Shown here: in pieces, positions 1 through 7,270 of the stretch
How positions within the stretch are numbered: the first letter of the stretch is position 1
Layout of the letters: each line of letters begins with the position of its first letter
The notes under the pieces: generated by a model
Databases searched by the model: none
What the model was told of the DNA's origin: nothing
Seen by the model: the letters and a program-made list of their open reading frames with translations, nothing else
Origin: an uncultured Prevotella sp.
GTDB lineage: Bacteria; Bacteroidota; Bacteroidia; Bacteroidales; Bacteroidaceae
Assembly (NCBI GenBank): GCA_937877685.1
Contig: CALFGU010000085.1
Span: 1-37,030, forward strand
Direction of reading: 5' to 3'
Length of the DNA: 37,030 nucleotides
Made by a program: the position numbers and the translations under genes

Positions 1-378
1 TGAGTCACCCATAGGACCACCGATAACGAATCTGCCTGTTGGGTTTACAAAAATCTTTGTGTTTTCATCAACAAGATTTGCAGGGATAATTGGGTCAATA
101 ACATTTGCCTTGATATCTTCACGAATCTGTGTAAGTTCAACATCAGCACTATGCTGTGATGATACAACGATAGCATCAATTCTAACTGGATTTCTGTCAT
201 CATCATATTCAACAGTAACCTGAGTTTTACCATCAGCACGAAGATATGGAAGTGTACCATCTTTTCTTACTTTTGTGAGCTGAACAGCAAGTTTGTTAGC
301 AAGTGAAATTGGCATTGGCATAAGTTCAGGTGTTTCATCACAAGCAAAACCAAACATCATACCTTGGTCGCCCGCACC
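1..378 (-). pseudogene. metK: MetK (S-adenosylmethionine synthetase) internal fragment, runs off left edge
   Basis: Reading leftwards on the minus strand, the frame encodes the central part of S-adenosylmethionine synthetase, the enzyme that makes SAM from methionine and ATP. It begins exactly at the conserved GAGDQGMMFG motif (codon starting at 378) and continues through VRKDGTLPYLR, QVTVEYDDD and SSQHS to NPTGRFVIGGPMGDS at the window edge. This corresponds to about residues 117-240 of E. coli MetK. The N-terminal third is absent. Upstream, in the same frame, the sequence is a Glf-like segment instead. From family knowledge, Bacteroidetes MetK normally carries an insertion between the QHS/QHD motif and the NPTG motif. 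This copy lacks it and resembles Firmicutes MetK. I infer foreign or chimeric sequence. Identity of the family is very sure; status as a real gene is doubtful. Confidence 0.85.
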
Positions 379-642
379 GATTTTATCGGCAATTTCGCAC
401 AACGTGTCGCGATTTTCGAGAAAATCGACGCCAAGTCGCACCTCAATTCCATCAAGCATTTTCTCTACCATTGCGGTATAACCGTCGACGGGAATGCCCT
501 GATAGAGTGCGTTAAAGTAATTGTTATCGTAGGTGTAACGAACAGGAAGACGTTTAATAATAAACGCAGGAAGCTCATGACATGGTCTTCCCCACTGCTT
601 TTCTGTATAACCTTTTACAAGCTTTTCATAAATGTCTTTTAC
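379..642 (-). pseudogene. glf: UDP-galactopyranose mutase (Glf) fragment fused in frame to MetK fragment
   Basis: In the same frame as the MetK piece, about 88 codons encode the central part of UDP-galactopyranose mutase, the flavoenzyme that converts UDP-galactopyranose to UDP-galactofuranose. Visible landmarks are KGYTEKQWG, ELPAFIIKRLPVR, DNNYFNALYQGIPVDGYT and the run through LGVDFLENRD. The N-terminal FAD-binding GxGxxG region and the C-terminal half are both absent. The fragment stops at ADKI, immediately before the MetK motif GAGDQG, without a stop codon. A natural Glf would continue with its own substrate-domain sequence there. The upstream limit near 642 is approximate: DIYEKL still fits Glf and the sequence before it does not. 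No function is expected of such a fusion. It is read as a chimera junction rather than a gene. Confidence 0.8.
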
Positions 643-825
643 GGTGCTGATCTTGGCAGCCTTCTCTTCATCAGTGCCAATTGGCATTTCCATTGCCTTG
701 GTGAGGCTTTCGCGCAAGTCGCCGGCCTTTTCGAATGCACGTGTCATCAGCCAGCTTTTCTTGTTGTTCACGATGTAATAACTGGCGATGTAATTCGGGG
801 ATGATGGTGTATCCGCCGTTTTCAT
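643..825 (-). other. Unassigned 5' segment of the mosaic reading frame, overlapping the oxyR 3' end
   Basis: The frame that carries the Glf and MetK fragments is open from an ATG at 825, after stops at 835-837 and 826-828. From 825 to about 785 the DNA still encodes OxyR in a different frame, so these codons are probably an out-of-frame shadow. From about 770 to 643 the frame gives a plausible soluble helical stretch (SWLMTRAFEKAGDLRESL, MEMPIGTDEEKAAKI) which I cannot assign to a family. It may be a third foreign piece. The join with oxyR lies somewhere in 740-785 and cannot be fixed exactly because both readings look acceptable there. The segment is listed to mark the boundary, not as a gene. 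Confidence 0.4.
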
Positions 826-1516
826 CTACGATGTTTACAAGAGTCGTGATACTTCCAGCCTCGTAGAATCCATTGTAGTCAGATGGCTCCTCACAGAAAT
901 TGAAGATTTGATTACGCATGCAGTGTCCTTCTTTTAAGACCCAAAGGTGTTTGGTTGGCATTTGTGATGCGGCAATTTCTTTTTCTTGATAGATGCTTTC
1001 TTGAGGCGAAATATAGGCAAGAAACTTTTCGTAGTAGAGTGGTATCTCAAGGATGTCATCATAATTGAGTGGAGTGGCTAATATCGCCATGTCGAGTTCA
1101 GCCTTCCTTAGTTTCTCAACAATGATGTGGGTTTGTTGTTCGCTTACTTGAAGATCGATTTGCGGTTGTGAGGTCCGCATTTCTTGAAATAGTTTTGGAA
1201 GAATGTAAGGGGCAACGGTGGGGATTACTCCTAATCTTAAGCGTCCTGAATTTTGTTCGCGTTCGGAAAGAGATAATTCTTTCAGTTGTGATATGTTGTA
1301 AAGCACCACCTTCGCTTGATTGATGATTTGTTCGCCAATTTCTGTGGGGCGAATGGGGTGGGCAGATCTATCAAAAATAACCGTATCTAATTCTTCCTCT
1401 AATTTATTAATGAGTGTGCTGAGTGTGGGTTGACTTACACCACATGATTGTGCGGCTTTAACAAAGTGGCGGTGAGTGTCAAGCGCCACGATATATTCCA
1501 TTTGTTGTAAGTTCAT
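671..1516 (-). CDS. oxyR: OxyR-type LysR-family peroxide-sensing regulator, C-terminus replaced
   Basis: LysR-type transcription factor that senses hydrogen peroxide and activates antioxidant genes. Residues 1-60 form the winged helix-turn-helix (MNLQQMEYIVALDTHRHFVKAA, QPTLSTLINKLEEEL). Residues from about 90 form the periplasmic-binding-like sensor domain. Two cysteines sit in GHCMRNQIFNFC at residues 199 and 208, the same numbers as the redox pair of E. coli OxyR, so peroxide sensing is well supported. Identity holds to about residue 245-255 (VDENGGYTIIPELHRQLL). After that the frame runs into a tail (DDTCIRKGRRLARKP...) unlike any OxyR, and the usual last ~50 residues are missing. The DNA after about 770 belongs to the mosaic region. 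In the real genome the gene is probably intact. A TAnnTTTG box lies at 1552-1559. Confidence 0.85.
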   Translation of the reverse strand: MNLQQMEYIVALDTHRHFVKAAQSCGVSQPTLSTLINKLEEELDTVIFDRSAHPIRPTEIGEQIINQAKVVLYNISQLKELSLSEREQNSGRLRLGVIPTVAPYILPKLFQEMRTSQPQIDLQVSEQQTHIIVEKLRKAELDMAILATPLNYDDILEIPLYYEKFLAYISPQESIYQEKEIAASQMPTKHLWVLKEGHCMRNQIFNFCEEPSDYNGFYEAGSITTLVNIVDENGGYTIIPELHRQLLHREQQEKLADDTCIRKGRRLARKPHQGNGNANWH

Positions 1517-1551
1517 AGATACAAGGGTATTATTGTTATGTCTCTGAGGGA

Positions 1552-1559
1552 CAAATTTA
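1552..1559 (-). promoter_or_regulatory. Candidate -7 box for oxyR
   Basis: On the minus strand this reads TAAATTTG, matching the Bacteroidetes -7 consensus TAnnTTTG. It is 36 nt before the oxyR ATG. No convincing TTG -33 element is seen at the expected distance, so the call is tentative. Confidence 0.4.
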
Positions 1560-1603
1560 ATGTATTTCTCTAAATTATGTATCGATGTGCTCTAAAACTT
1601 TAG

Positions 1604-2449
1604 TTAGGACTTTCGAAATCTTTTCGTAATGAGAGCATAACCGCATGTTTTACACAACTTCTCTGACGTTTGATGATGTGAAAATGCTTGGTAGAGTTTT
1701 TGGGCTCTTGGGGAGTTGAGTATTTCAGATAGTGATTGCTCGTGTAAGTTTCCCAAGTTAATTGCGCCCTGAGAATCTAGACAACAGGGCACCACGGTTC
1801 CGTCAACAAGAACGCCAATTTGATTTCGAAGCGCGTGACAAAATGCTTCGTTTTGTTCATAAGGTGCCCTTTCAGTATCTGGCCATTCGAATGTGGTGTC
1901 TGATTCTAAATAAATGAGTTCGCTAAGTTTCCAACCATCAGGGCGTTCTGTCCAAGGTGTTGGAACATGTTGTGCCATTAATTTTAGGAGTTCAGGATTC
2001 ATTGAATTATGCTCGCCTCCTTCGTTCCATAGTCTCAAAACGATGATGATGCCTTGTCGTGCTGCTTCTTTTGCGAAGTGCATCACCTCTCTGATATATT
2101 CCTCAGGGTTTTCTTTTGTGTTGCCTTCATGGGCTTGAAGAGAAATTTGAACTTTATGAGGGTGGGCATCAATGATGGATTGTGCGTTAGCGAGTAGTGT
2201 TCCGTTCGTTGTAAGTATAGGGATGAATCCTTTTTGATGAGCAATGGTTATAAATTGAGGGAGAAGGGGGTGTAAGAAAGGTTCTCCCATTAGGTGGAAA
2301 TAGAGGAATTTTATATTGCCCTCAAGTTTGTCAGTAAGTGAATTGAATTCTTCAAGGGTAAGTTGATGTCCCTTACGTGTCGTTTTCGGGCAGAACGCAC
2401 ATTTTAGGTTGCACCTATTGGTTATTTCGAGATAGCAACGCGTAATCAT
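1604..2449 (-). CDS. Radical SAM/SPASM domain protein
   Basis: Iron-sulfur enzyme of the radical SAM superfamily, which cleaves SAM reductively to start radical chemistry. The CxxxCxxC cluster site is CNLKCAFC near residues 13-20, after a short N-terminal strand (YLEITNRC). The MGEPFLHP motif follows near residue 54. The C-terminal part has a SPASM-like auxiliary cluster region: C of EAFCHALRNQ, VVPCCLD, and KLCKTCGY near the end. At 281 residues it is the usual length for a stand-alone radical SAM/SPASM protein. Substrate is unknown. SPASM proteins often modify peptides or proteins, or serve as enzyme maturases. The 46-residue Cys-rich membrane peptide at 2489-2629 lies 39 nt upstream on the same strand and may share its transcript. 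Family assignment is firm; function is not. Confidence 0.9.
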   Translation of the reverse strand: MITRCYLEITNRCNLKCAFCPKTTRKGHQLTLEEFNSLTDKLEGNIKFLYFHLMGEPFLHPLLPQFITIAHQKGFIPILTTNGTLLANAQSIIDAHPHKVQISLQAHEGNTKENPEEYIREVMHFAKEAARQGIIIVLRLWNEGGEHNSMNPELLKLMAQHVPTPWTERPDGWKLSELIYLESDTTFEWPDTERAPYEQNEAFCHALRNQIGVLVDGTVVPCCLDSQGAINLGNLHEQSLSEILNSPRAQKLYQAFSHHQTSEKLCKTCGYALITKRFRKS

Positions 2450-2488
2450 CGGTGAACTTTATTATTTTTAAGAAAGAGGAGGGGCTGA

Positions 2489-2629
2489 TTAATCCAACGT
2501 TTTCTTACATTGTTGGGATAGAGGACAGGAAAGGCAACCGTTTTTTTTGCAGATTGCTTTTTTGAATGCTTGGATTAAGTAAAATAATGCAACTATTATG
2601 ATTATGGCGACAAGGATAAATTCTATCAT
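2489..2629 (-). CDS. Small Cys-rich single-pass membrane peptide, FeoB-associated type
   Basis: A 46-codon gene. It starts with ATG at 2629 and ends with TAA at 2489-2491. Residues 3-19 are a strongly hydrophobic helix (EFILVAIIIIVALFYLI). A basic stretch (AFKKAICKKN) follows, then a Cys-rich tail GCLSCPLSQQCKK. Four cysteines in a CxxxxCxxC...C pattern after one N-terminal membrane helix match the FeoB-associated Cys-rich membrane protein family, normally encoded next to the ferrous iron transporter. No feoA or feoB is present in this window, so it is away from its usual partner. It lies 39 nt upstream of the radical SAM/SPASM gene on the same strand. A RiPP-precursor role is possible in principle, but the membrane helix and Cys pattern favour the FeoB-associated family. 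Confidence 0.75.
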   Translation of the reverse strand: MIEFILVAIIIIVALFYLIQAFKKAICKKNGCLSCPLSQQCKKTLD

Positions 2630-2701
2630 GGTTGTATTTTATTTTTCTTAAACTCTAACCTGTAAGTGTCCCTAAAACATGGTTTTGCCAGAAAATATAA
2701 A

Positions 2702-2727
2702 AGGGAGACATGCGTATGGTTCTCCCT
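2702..2727 (-). terminator. Hairpin terminator after the YycJ-like gene
   Basis: AGGGAGA (2702-2708) pairs with TCTCCCT (2721-2727) around a 12-nt loop. On the minus strand it is followed by a T-rich run (TTTATATTTTC). It sits 39 nt past the stop of the gene at 2767. Confidence 0.65.
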
Positions 2728-2766
2728 GATAATTATTCTTTATATTCAATTCGTATAAAGGGTGGA

Positions 2767-3570
2767 TTAATCCAAAGTGATTTCAATCACTCCAGTGGGT
2801 TGTCTTCTTGGAAGCGGTTGAGGAGTGATATGTTGGAGTTCGGGTACTTCTTTAATCGCATTTTTGGAAGTTTCCCCAGCAAGTGTAGGGGTGTTGTTTT
2901 CTTCTGACAAGTGACATAACCAAACCTGCTTTATGCGTGTGGGATTTAGATGATTCAATAATAATTCTGCCGTTTCTTTGTTGGAAATGTGTCCATAAGG
3001 TCCTTCTATTCGTTTTTTGAGTCTTACGGGGTATGGACCATTTGTTAGCATCTGAGTGTCGTAATTGGATTCAATGACAAGATGTGTTGCTTGAGAAACT
3101 AAATCTTGAATTTCTGGCGTTGCATGACCAATGTCCGTGACAATACAAAAGCAAATTTCTTTATATTGAATGATGTATCCGTTATTCCCGAAACTATCGT
3201 GGGGTACAGGAATGGCCGTAATAGTGAAGGGACCTATTTGGAAGGGGGTGTTATGGTTTACTATCTTAAGTTCCTCTTTCTTAACCTTTTTGCTTAAGAA
3301 GGGGTTTTGTTGCATTCCTTTATGTACAGCCTCTGTTGTAAAAACCGGAATATGAAATTCATTGGAGAGATAACCAACTGCTTTTGTGTGGTCAGTATGG
3401 TTATGGGTGACTAAAATTCCTTGGATATCTCCAAATGAACATCCATAATCTTTATATGTTTTTTTGAAAGTTCTAATTCCAAGACCGAGGTCGATAAGTA
3501 TGCTACAACCTTCTGCATGAAGGTAATAACAATTACCGCTACTTCCGCTAGCAAAAGATATGAATTTCAT
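2767..3570 (-). CDS. MBL-fold metallo-hydrolase, YycJ/WalJ-like
   Basis: Cytosolic metallo-beta-lactamase-fold hydrolase of the YycJ/WalJ branch. It opens with the family signature FASGSSGNCYYL, then ILIDLGLG and the metal-binding HNHTDH motif near residues 56-61. Further metal ligands are plausible at PHDSFGN, VTDIGHAT and the C-terminal WLCHLSEENN, which is typical of this branch. Length, 267 aa, matches the family. WalJ proteins have been linked to coordinating cell-wall and cell-division signalling and to DNA processing in Firmicutes; the substrate is not established and that role should not be assumed here. It is monocistronic by appearance: a terminator lies downstream and about 100 nt separate it from the TamL-like gene. 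Confidence 0.88.
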   Translation of the reverse strand: MKFISFASGSSGNCYYLHAEGCSILIDLGLGIRTFKKTYKDYGCSFGDIQGILVTHNHTDHTKAVGYLSNEFHIPVFTTEAVHKGMQQNPFLSKKVKKEELKIVNHNTPFQIGPFTITAIPVPHDSFGNNGYIIQYKEICFCIVTDIGHATPEIQDLVSQATHLVIESNYDTQMLTNGPYPVRLKKRIEGPYGHISNKETAELLLNHLNPTRIKQVWLCHLSEENNTPTLAGETSKNAIKEVPELQHITPQPLPRRQPTGVIEITLD

Positions 3571-3633
3571 TCTGATAAAAAAGTGGTTCTGAAGTAGTTA
3601 AATTCTAGATGTTATTTAAGTATTGAAATGTGT

Positions 3634-3648
3634 GATGTGAGACTTAAA
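3634..3648. repeat. Solitary degenerate copy of the 21-bp palindromic repeat unit
   Basis: GATGTGAGACTTAAA shares GTGAGACTTAA with the units of the tandem array at 21383-21460. It lies in the 99-nt gap between the YycJ-like and TamL-like genes. A weak neighbour (TTATTTAAGTATTGAA, 3612-3627) starts 22 bp before it. No longer array is present. Confidence 0.4.
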
Positions 3649-3669
3649 ACATTTATTTTTGACGTAGCA

Positions 3670-5937
3670 TTAGAATGGCAATCCTACGGCAAAGTGGAAT
3701 GTGAAATCTCTTTTAAAGTTGGGATTGATAATAGGATAGTGTCCTTTACCTGTAGGGATGGAAGGATTAATGGCTTTCATGCCTCCATCAAATCTGAGAA
3801 TGAAATAATCAAAGTTTAATCTGAGTCCAAGTCCATATGCTACGGCAATTTCCTTTAAGAACTTATCCGCCTTTAGTTGTTCGCCTGATTGTGAATTGTT
3901 TCTTGTGTTCCAAATGTTTCCGGCATCTACGAATGCCGCCCCATAGAATTTCCAAAACAGGTAGGTGCGGTATTCAAGACTTAAATCAAGTTTGACATTA
4001 CCCGTTTGATTGATGAAGTCAATTTTGCCATCCGTTCCTTTGTACGAACCCGGACCTAATTCTCTTACGCTCCAACCGCGTACGCTATTGGCACCACCAG
4101 CGAAGTAGCGCTTTTCATAAGGAATGATTTTAGAATTTCCGTAGGGTAGGGCAACTCCTAATGCTACATGAAATGCTAACGAACTATTCTCATTGACGGG
4201 ATAACTTTTTACGAAGTCTAAATCGAATTTTGCATATTGTGAAAATGCAATGCCAAAGAGTTCGTAATGTCCATTGTGATTGTGTTTTGCATTGAACAGA
4301 CTCTTGGTGAGATTTAAGAGATTTCCGGCAGATTCAATGTTGCACCTGAGTTGCCAAGTGTTTGTTTGTGATAGGGCATTGTTATTGAAATTCTTGTTTG
4401 ACTTCATGACGAAGGAATATCCCATGTTCATGATAAACAAGTTTTCATAACTATATCTTAATATGCCATATCTGGGGTCGTCTCCCTCAAGATAATTTTT
4501 GCGGAATGTGTCTGAAATCCATGGCATAAAGATGTAGTTAAGGCTTAGCAAGTCGAACTTATGCTGAATTCGACTATCCGTATTCTTTTGCCATTTGTAT
4601 GACAAATTTGCTGTTAACATGCGACGGTGAAATTCGGGTCTTTCTTGCATGTTATAGATTACCCCAAAATCGGTCGATGCTTTTAGTTTGTAGCGAAGTT
4701 TTTCAGAGAAAGGCATGAATAATGTGGGGAACGAAAGGTTTGCCTCTGTACTATATTCCATATAGTTTTGATTAGCATATCCTTCTAATCCTGTGATTGC
4801 TTCATAAGCCCCTCTTACTTTCAAGTGGAATAACTCCGAACCTTTGAAAAGGTTGCGATTCGTGTAAGTTAACGTTGCCGCCGCTCCAAGGTCCCCAGCC
4901 GTGTTAGTACCTTCTATCTCGAAGGAAATATTGTGAGGTTTCGACTTTTTAACGTATATCTCGTAGTTAATGTGAGGGTGTTGCTCTATAGTTCTTATTG
5001 TGCTGAAACTTACGGCACTAAGACTATTTAGTGCATTGTTTGTGGAATTGGCAGGTGAGACTTTGAAGAGACTATCTGTATTCAAACCAATCATGCTTCT
5101 ATACACTCTTCTTGAGATATTTATTTTTTTGCTTTGATGATGAAATGTGATGCCTCGATATTTCGAACTTGTGGTAGAGGTGTTGTTGTCACAATCCTCC
5201 ATAACGACAATATCTTTAACTTTATAAGGTGTATAGGCGATTGTCGTGTCAGTTCCTGCTGGAGCTATGCAATTGATGGTGACGTTTGTACCTAAATCGC
5301 CTTCAATCGTATCAACGGTAAAGGTTATAAATTCTTTGTTGATTTGATAGAATCCATTGTTTTGTAAAATATTGACAATGCGACTACGTTCTTCATAAAG
5401 TTTGCTGATGTCAAAGGGCATACCCCCACGCAACACCGATGATGCTTTTTCACGTTGCAAAACCTCTTCTATTCGCTTGCTTTGAATGTTAGTCGTTATG
5501 TTGCGGATGTAGGAGCGAGGTCCACAATGTAAGTGATAGGTGAGTTTGACTTTATGTCGTGTTTGCGTCGTGTCGTATGAAATCCACCCCTGTCTAAATC
5601 CCTTAGAAACAAGATGGTTTTGAAGCACTTTAACGGTGTTCTCTGTTGTTTTTGCATCATAAATTACGGGTGGTTCGCCAATCTTACGAAGTAAATTGCA
5701 CACAAAATTTGAATCCTTTTTGCCTGCCATACTGTATATTCCTAACGGCACTTTTGCAATTCCAAACCACTTACTATTGGGTTTCTGGTTAATTGCACCT
5801 TGTATGCTTCCTGCTGAAATCTGTTTGTCGCTACTCTCTATTTTTACATTTGAGAGTAGTAATTCGTTGTCCTCAAGAATTCTATGAGAGGAACAACCTA
5901 TAAAGAGCAAACTAAATATTAAAAGTAAGAGTCTCAA
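3670..5937 (-). CDS. tamL: TamL-like lipoprotein, Omp85/BamA-superfamily outer-membrane assembly protein
   Basis: An outer-membrane beta-barrel protein of the Omp85 superfamily with a lipoprotein signal peptide (LLLLIFSLLFIGCSS, lipid-attachment Cys at residue 15). The mature N-terminus HRILEDNELLLSNVKIES fits the Bacteroidetes TamL group, the lipidated counterpart of TamA, thought to work with a TamB-like protein in moving or inserting outer-membrane proteins and lipids. Residues from about 30 to 350 are POTRA-like repeats (for example GFYQINKEFITFTVDTIEGDLG). The barrel follows from about 370, including the Omp85 landmark RYFAGGANSVRGW near residue 620. It ends in FHFAVGLPF, an aromatic C-terminal strand as expected for a barrel. 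At 755 aa the length is normal. It is followed after 66 nt by no gene on its own strand except via the region at 3670; rluA lies upstream. Confidence 0.88.
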   Translation of the reverse strand: MRLLLLIFSLLFIGCSSHRILEDNELLLSNVKIESSDKQISAGSIQGAINQKPNSKWFGIAKVPLGIYSMAGKKDSNFVCNLLRKIGEPPVIYDAKTTENTVKVLQNHLVSKGFRQGWISYDTTQTRHKVKLTYHLHCGPRSYIRNITTNIQSKRIEEVLQREKASSVLRGGMPFDISKLYEERSRIVNILQNNGFYQINKEFITFTVDTIEGDLGTNVTINCIAPAGTDTTIAYTPYKVKDIVVMEDCDNNTSTTSSKYRGITFHHQSKKINISRRVYRSMIGLNTDSLFKVSPANSTNNALNSLSAVSFSTIRTIEQHPHINYEIYVKKSKPHNISFEIEGTNTAGDLGAAATLTYTNRNLFKGSELFHLKVRGAYEAITGLEGYANQNYMEYSTEANLSFPTLFMPFSEKLRYKLKASTDFGVIYNMQERPEFHRRMLTANLSYKWQKNTDSRIQHKFDLLSLNYIFMPWISDTFRKNYLEGDDPRYGILRYSYENLFIMNMGYSFVMKSNKNFNNNALSQTNTWQLRCNIESAGNLLNLTKSLFNAKHNHNGHYELFGIAFSQYAKFDLDFVKSYPVNENSSLAFHVALGVALPYGNSKIIPYEKRYFAGGANSVRGWSVRELGPGSYKGTDGKIDFINQTGNVKLDLSLEYRTYLFWKFYGAAFVDAGNIWNTRNNSQSGEQLKADKFLKEIAVAYGLGLRLNFDYFILRFDGGMKAINPSIPTGKGHYPIINPNFKRDFTFHFAVGLPF

Positions 5938-6003
5938 GGTAATAAAGTGTGTAGAAATAGTATAGGTAAAAACCTACGTAAGGATGCTTAATTTTTCAGG
6001 TGT

Positions 6004-6897
6004 TTACTTTTCAAAAACTCTCATGAAAAGTTTGGGCGCAGAAGTTTCAAACTTTAGTAATTCGCCAGAGATGGGGTGGTAAAAGTTTAATCGGAAGGCA
6101 TGTAATGCCAAACGTCCTATGGGATTATCACCATTCCCATACTTGATATCACCACAAATTGGGCATCCTAAATCTTGGGTGTGAACGCGAATTTGATTCT
6201 TTCTTCCAGTCTCAAGTTTAAATTCTACTAAAGAGTATTTATCGTTGCTTTTCAGAGTCTTATAGTGTGTAAGTGCATACTTACCTCCGTTGTCTGTAGG
6301 TGATGAAAAGGTGAAAAACGCTTTGTTGTCCTTTAACCAACTTTCAACCTTTCCCTGAGGATTATCAGGATGTCCTGAGCAGAGCGCAACATAGCGACGG
6401 TCAGTGACGATGTTATGCCAATTATGTTCTAAAATTTGTTCAGCCTCTATTGTCTTGGCGTAAACCATAAGGCCTGACGTATCTCTGTCTAAACGGTGTA
6501 CAACGTGAGCCGTGCATTTTTGGTGTGTGCGTCTGAAGTATTCGTCCAACACGGTTTTAACGCTAAACGCATGGTGAGAACTTGCCATTGAGAGAATACC
6601 AATGTTTTTTTCTACCACGATAATAGCATGATCCTCATAAACAATCTTGACAAACTTATTGCGAAGTTCCTCTTTTGGTTTCTTTTTTGAAATTTCAATA
6701 ATCGCTCCTGGTTGAAGTTGCAAGTCGTGTTGCTTCACGATTTTCTTATCCACTCTAATGCCACCACCGGTCAAAATCGCTTTTGCTCGATTACGACTCA
6801 CGCCGTCAAGTGCCTTTTGGATGAAGGTAAGCAGGTCGCATGTTTCCTTTACGGTAAATCGAGTAAATTGACTAAGTGTGTTGTTTTTTCTTTGCAT
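6004..6897 (-). CDS. RluA-family RNA pseudouridine synthase with S4 domain
   Basis: Converts specific uridines in rRNA to pseudouridine. Residues about 17-75 form an S4 RNA-binding domain (FTVKETCDLLTFIQKAL, SRNRAKAILTGGGIRVD). The catalytic domain follows with the family motif HRLDRDTSGLMVYAK, whose Asp (residue 137) is the nucleophile. Later family landmarks are GRKNQIRVH near residue 233 and RLALHAFRLNF near 267. Length, 297 aa, fits RluC/RluD-type enzymes. I cannot tell from sequence which rRNA positions it modifies, so no specific rlu letter is given. The gene is transcribed away from the 21-bp repeat array at 7057-7180, which lies about 160 nt upstream of its ATG and may include its regulatory region. 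Confidence 0.92.
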   Translation of the reverse strand: MQRKNNTLSQFTRFTVKETCDLLTFIQKALDGVSRNRAKAILTGGGIRVDKKIVKQHDLQLQPGAIIEISKKKPKEELRNKFVKIVYEDHAIIVVEKNIGILSMASSHHAFSVKTVLDEYFRRTHQKCTAHVVHRLDRDTSGLMVYAKTIEAEQILEHNWHNIVTDRRYVALCSGHPDNPQGKVESWLKDNKAFFTFSSPTDNGGKYALTHYKTLKSNDKYSLVEFKLETGRKNQIRVHTQDLGCPICGDIKYGNGDNPIGRLALHAFRLNFYHPISGELLKFETSAPKLFMRVFEK

Positions 6898-7056
6898 AAG
6901 TAATCAAGATTTATTTTGTTGCAAATTTACAAAAAAATGAAGATTTAAACTAAAACCATGTAATAGTGGAAGTAAATTTTTTATGCCATATACGTAAATA
7001 ATTGATGAAATGAGTAAAAACAAAGATTGTGTCCGGCATATGAGTGGTTCCAAATT

Positions 7057-7180
7057 TTAGGTACTCAAATAATTTTTCTTAAGTCTCACTTAATGTTTCT
7101 TAAGTCTCACTTAGTTTTTCTTAAGTCTCACTTAGTTTTTCTAAAGTCACACTTAGTTTCTCTTAAGTTATTACTCTTAG
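7057..7180. repeat. Tandem array A of 21-bp palindromic units (five to six copies)
   Basis: Units start at 7078, 7099, 7120, 7141 and 7162, exactly 21 bp apart. Units at 7099-7119 and 7120-7140 are identical: C, then TTAAGTCTCACTTAG, then TTTTT. The unit at 7078 differs only in the last few bases, that at 7141 has CTAAAGTCACACTTAG, and that at 7162 is degenerate. A further degenerate unit at 7057-7077 keeps CTCAAATAA, the variant also seen in array B. Each 15-nt core is an imperfect palindrome (TTAAGT, centre CTC, ACTTAA). The array lies in the 373-nt gap between rluA and the acyl-CoA synthetase gene. Function unknown. Confidence 0.9.
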
Positions 7181-7224
7181 ATTTGAGGTAGATTGAAAGT
7201 TGTGACCTGGTTTGATTATAGCAC

Positions 7225-7249
7225 AAAAGCCCGGTGAAACCGAGCTTTT
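7225..7249 (-). terminator. Hairpin terminator of the XRE-cupin/acyl-CoA synthetase operon
   Basis: AAAAGCCCGGT (7225-7235) pairs with ACCGAGCTTTT (7239-7249) around a GAA loop, with one mismatch. On the minus strand the stem ends in CTTTTGTG. It lies 21 nt past the stop of the acyl-CoA synthetase gene. Confidence 0.75.
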
Positions 7250-7270
7250 ATGATGATAATAGTTTATGAA

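Noticed and set aside
45..260. Short open frame on the minus strand over the metK fragment
   Set aside because: It is out of frame with the recognisable MetK motifs and has low-complexity composition; a shadow.
2489..2629. RiPP precursor peptide for the adjacent radical SAM enzyme as the main call
   Set aside because: The hydrophobic helix and Cys spacing fit the FeoB-associated membrane family better, and no exporter, protease or recognition-domain gene is nearby.
7057..7180. CRISPR array
   Set aside because: The units are contiguous with only 6-nt constant A/T spacers, there are no unique spacers, and no cas gene is present.
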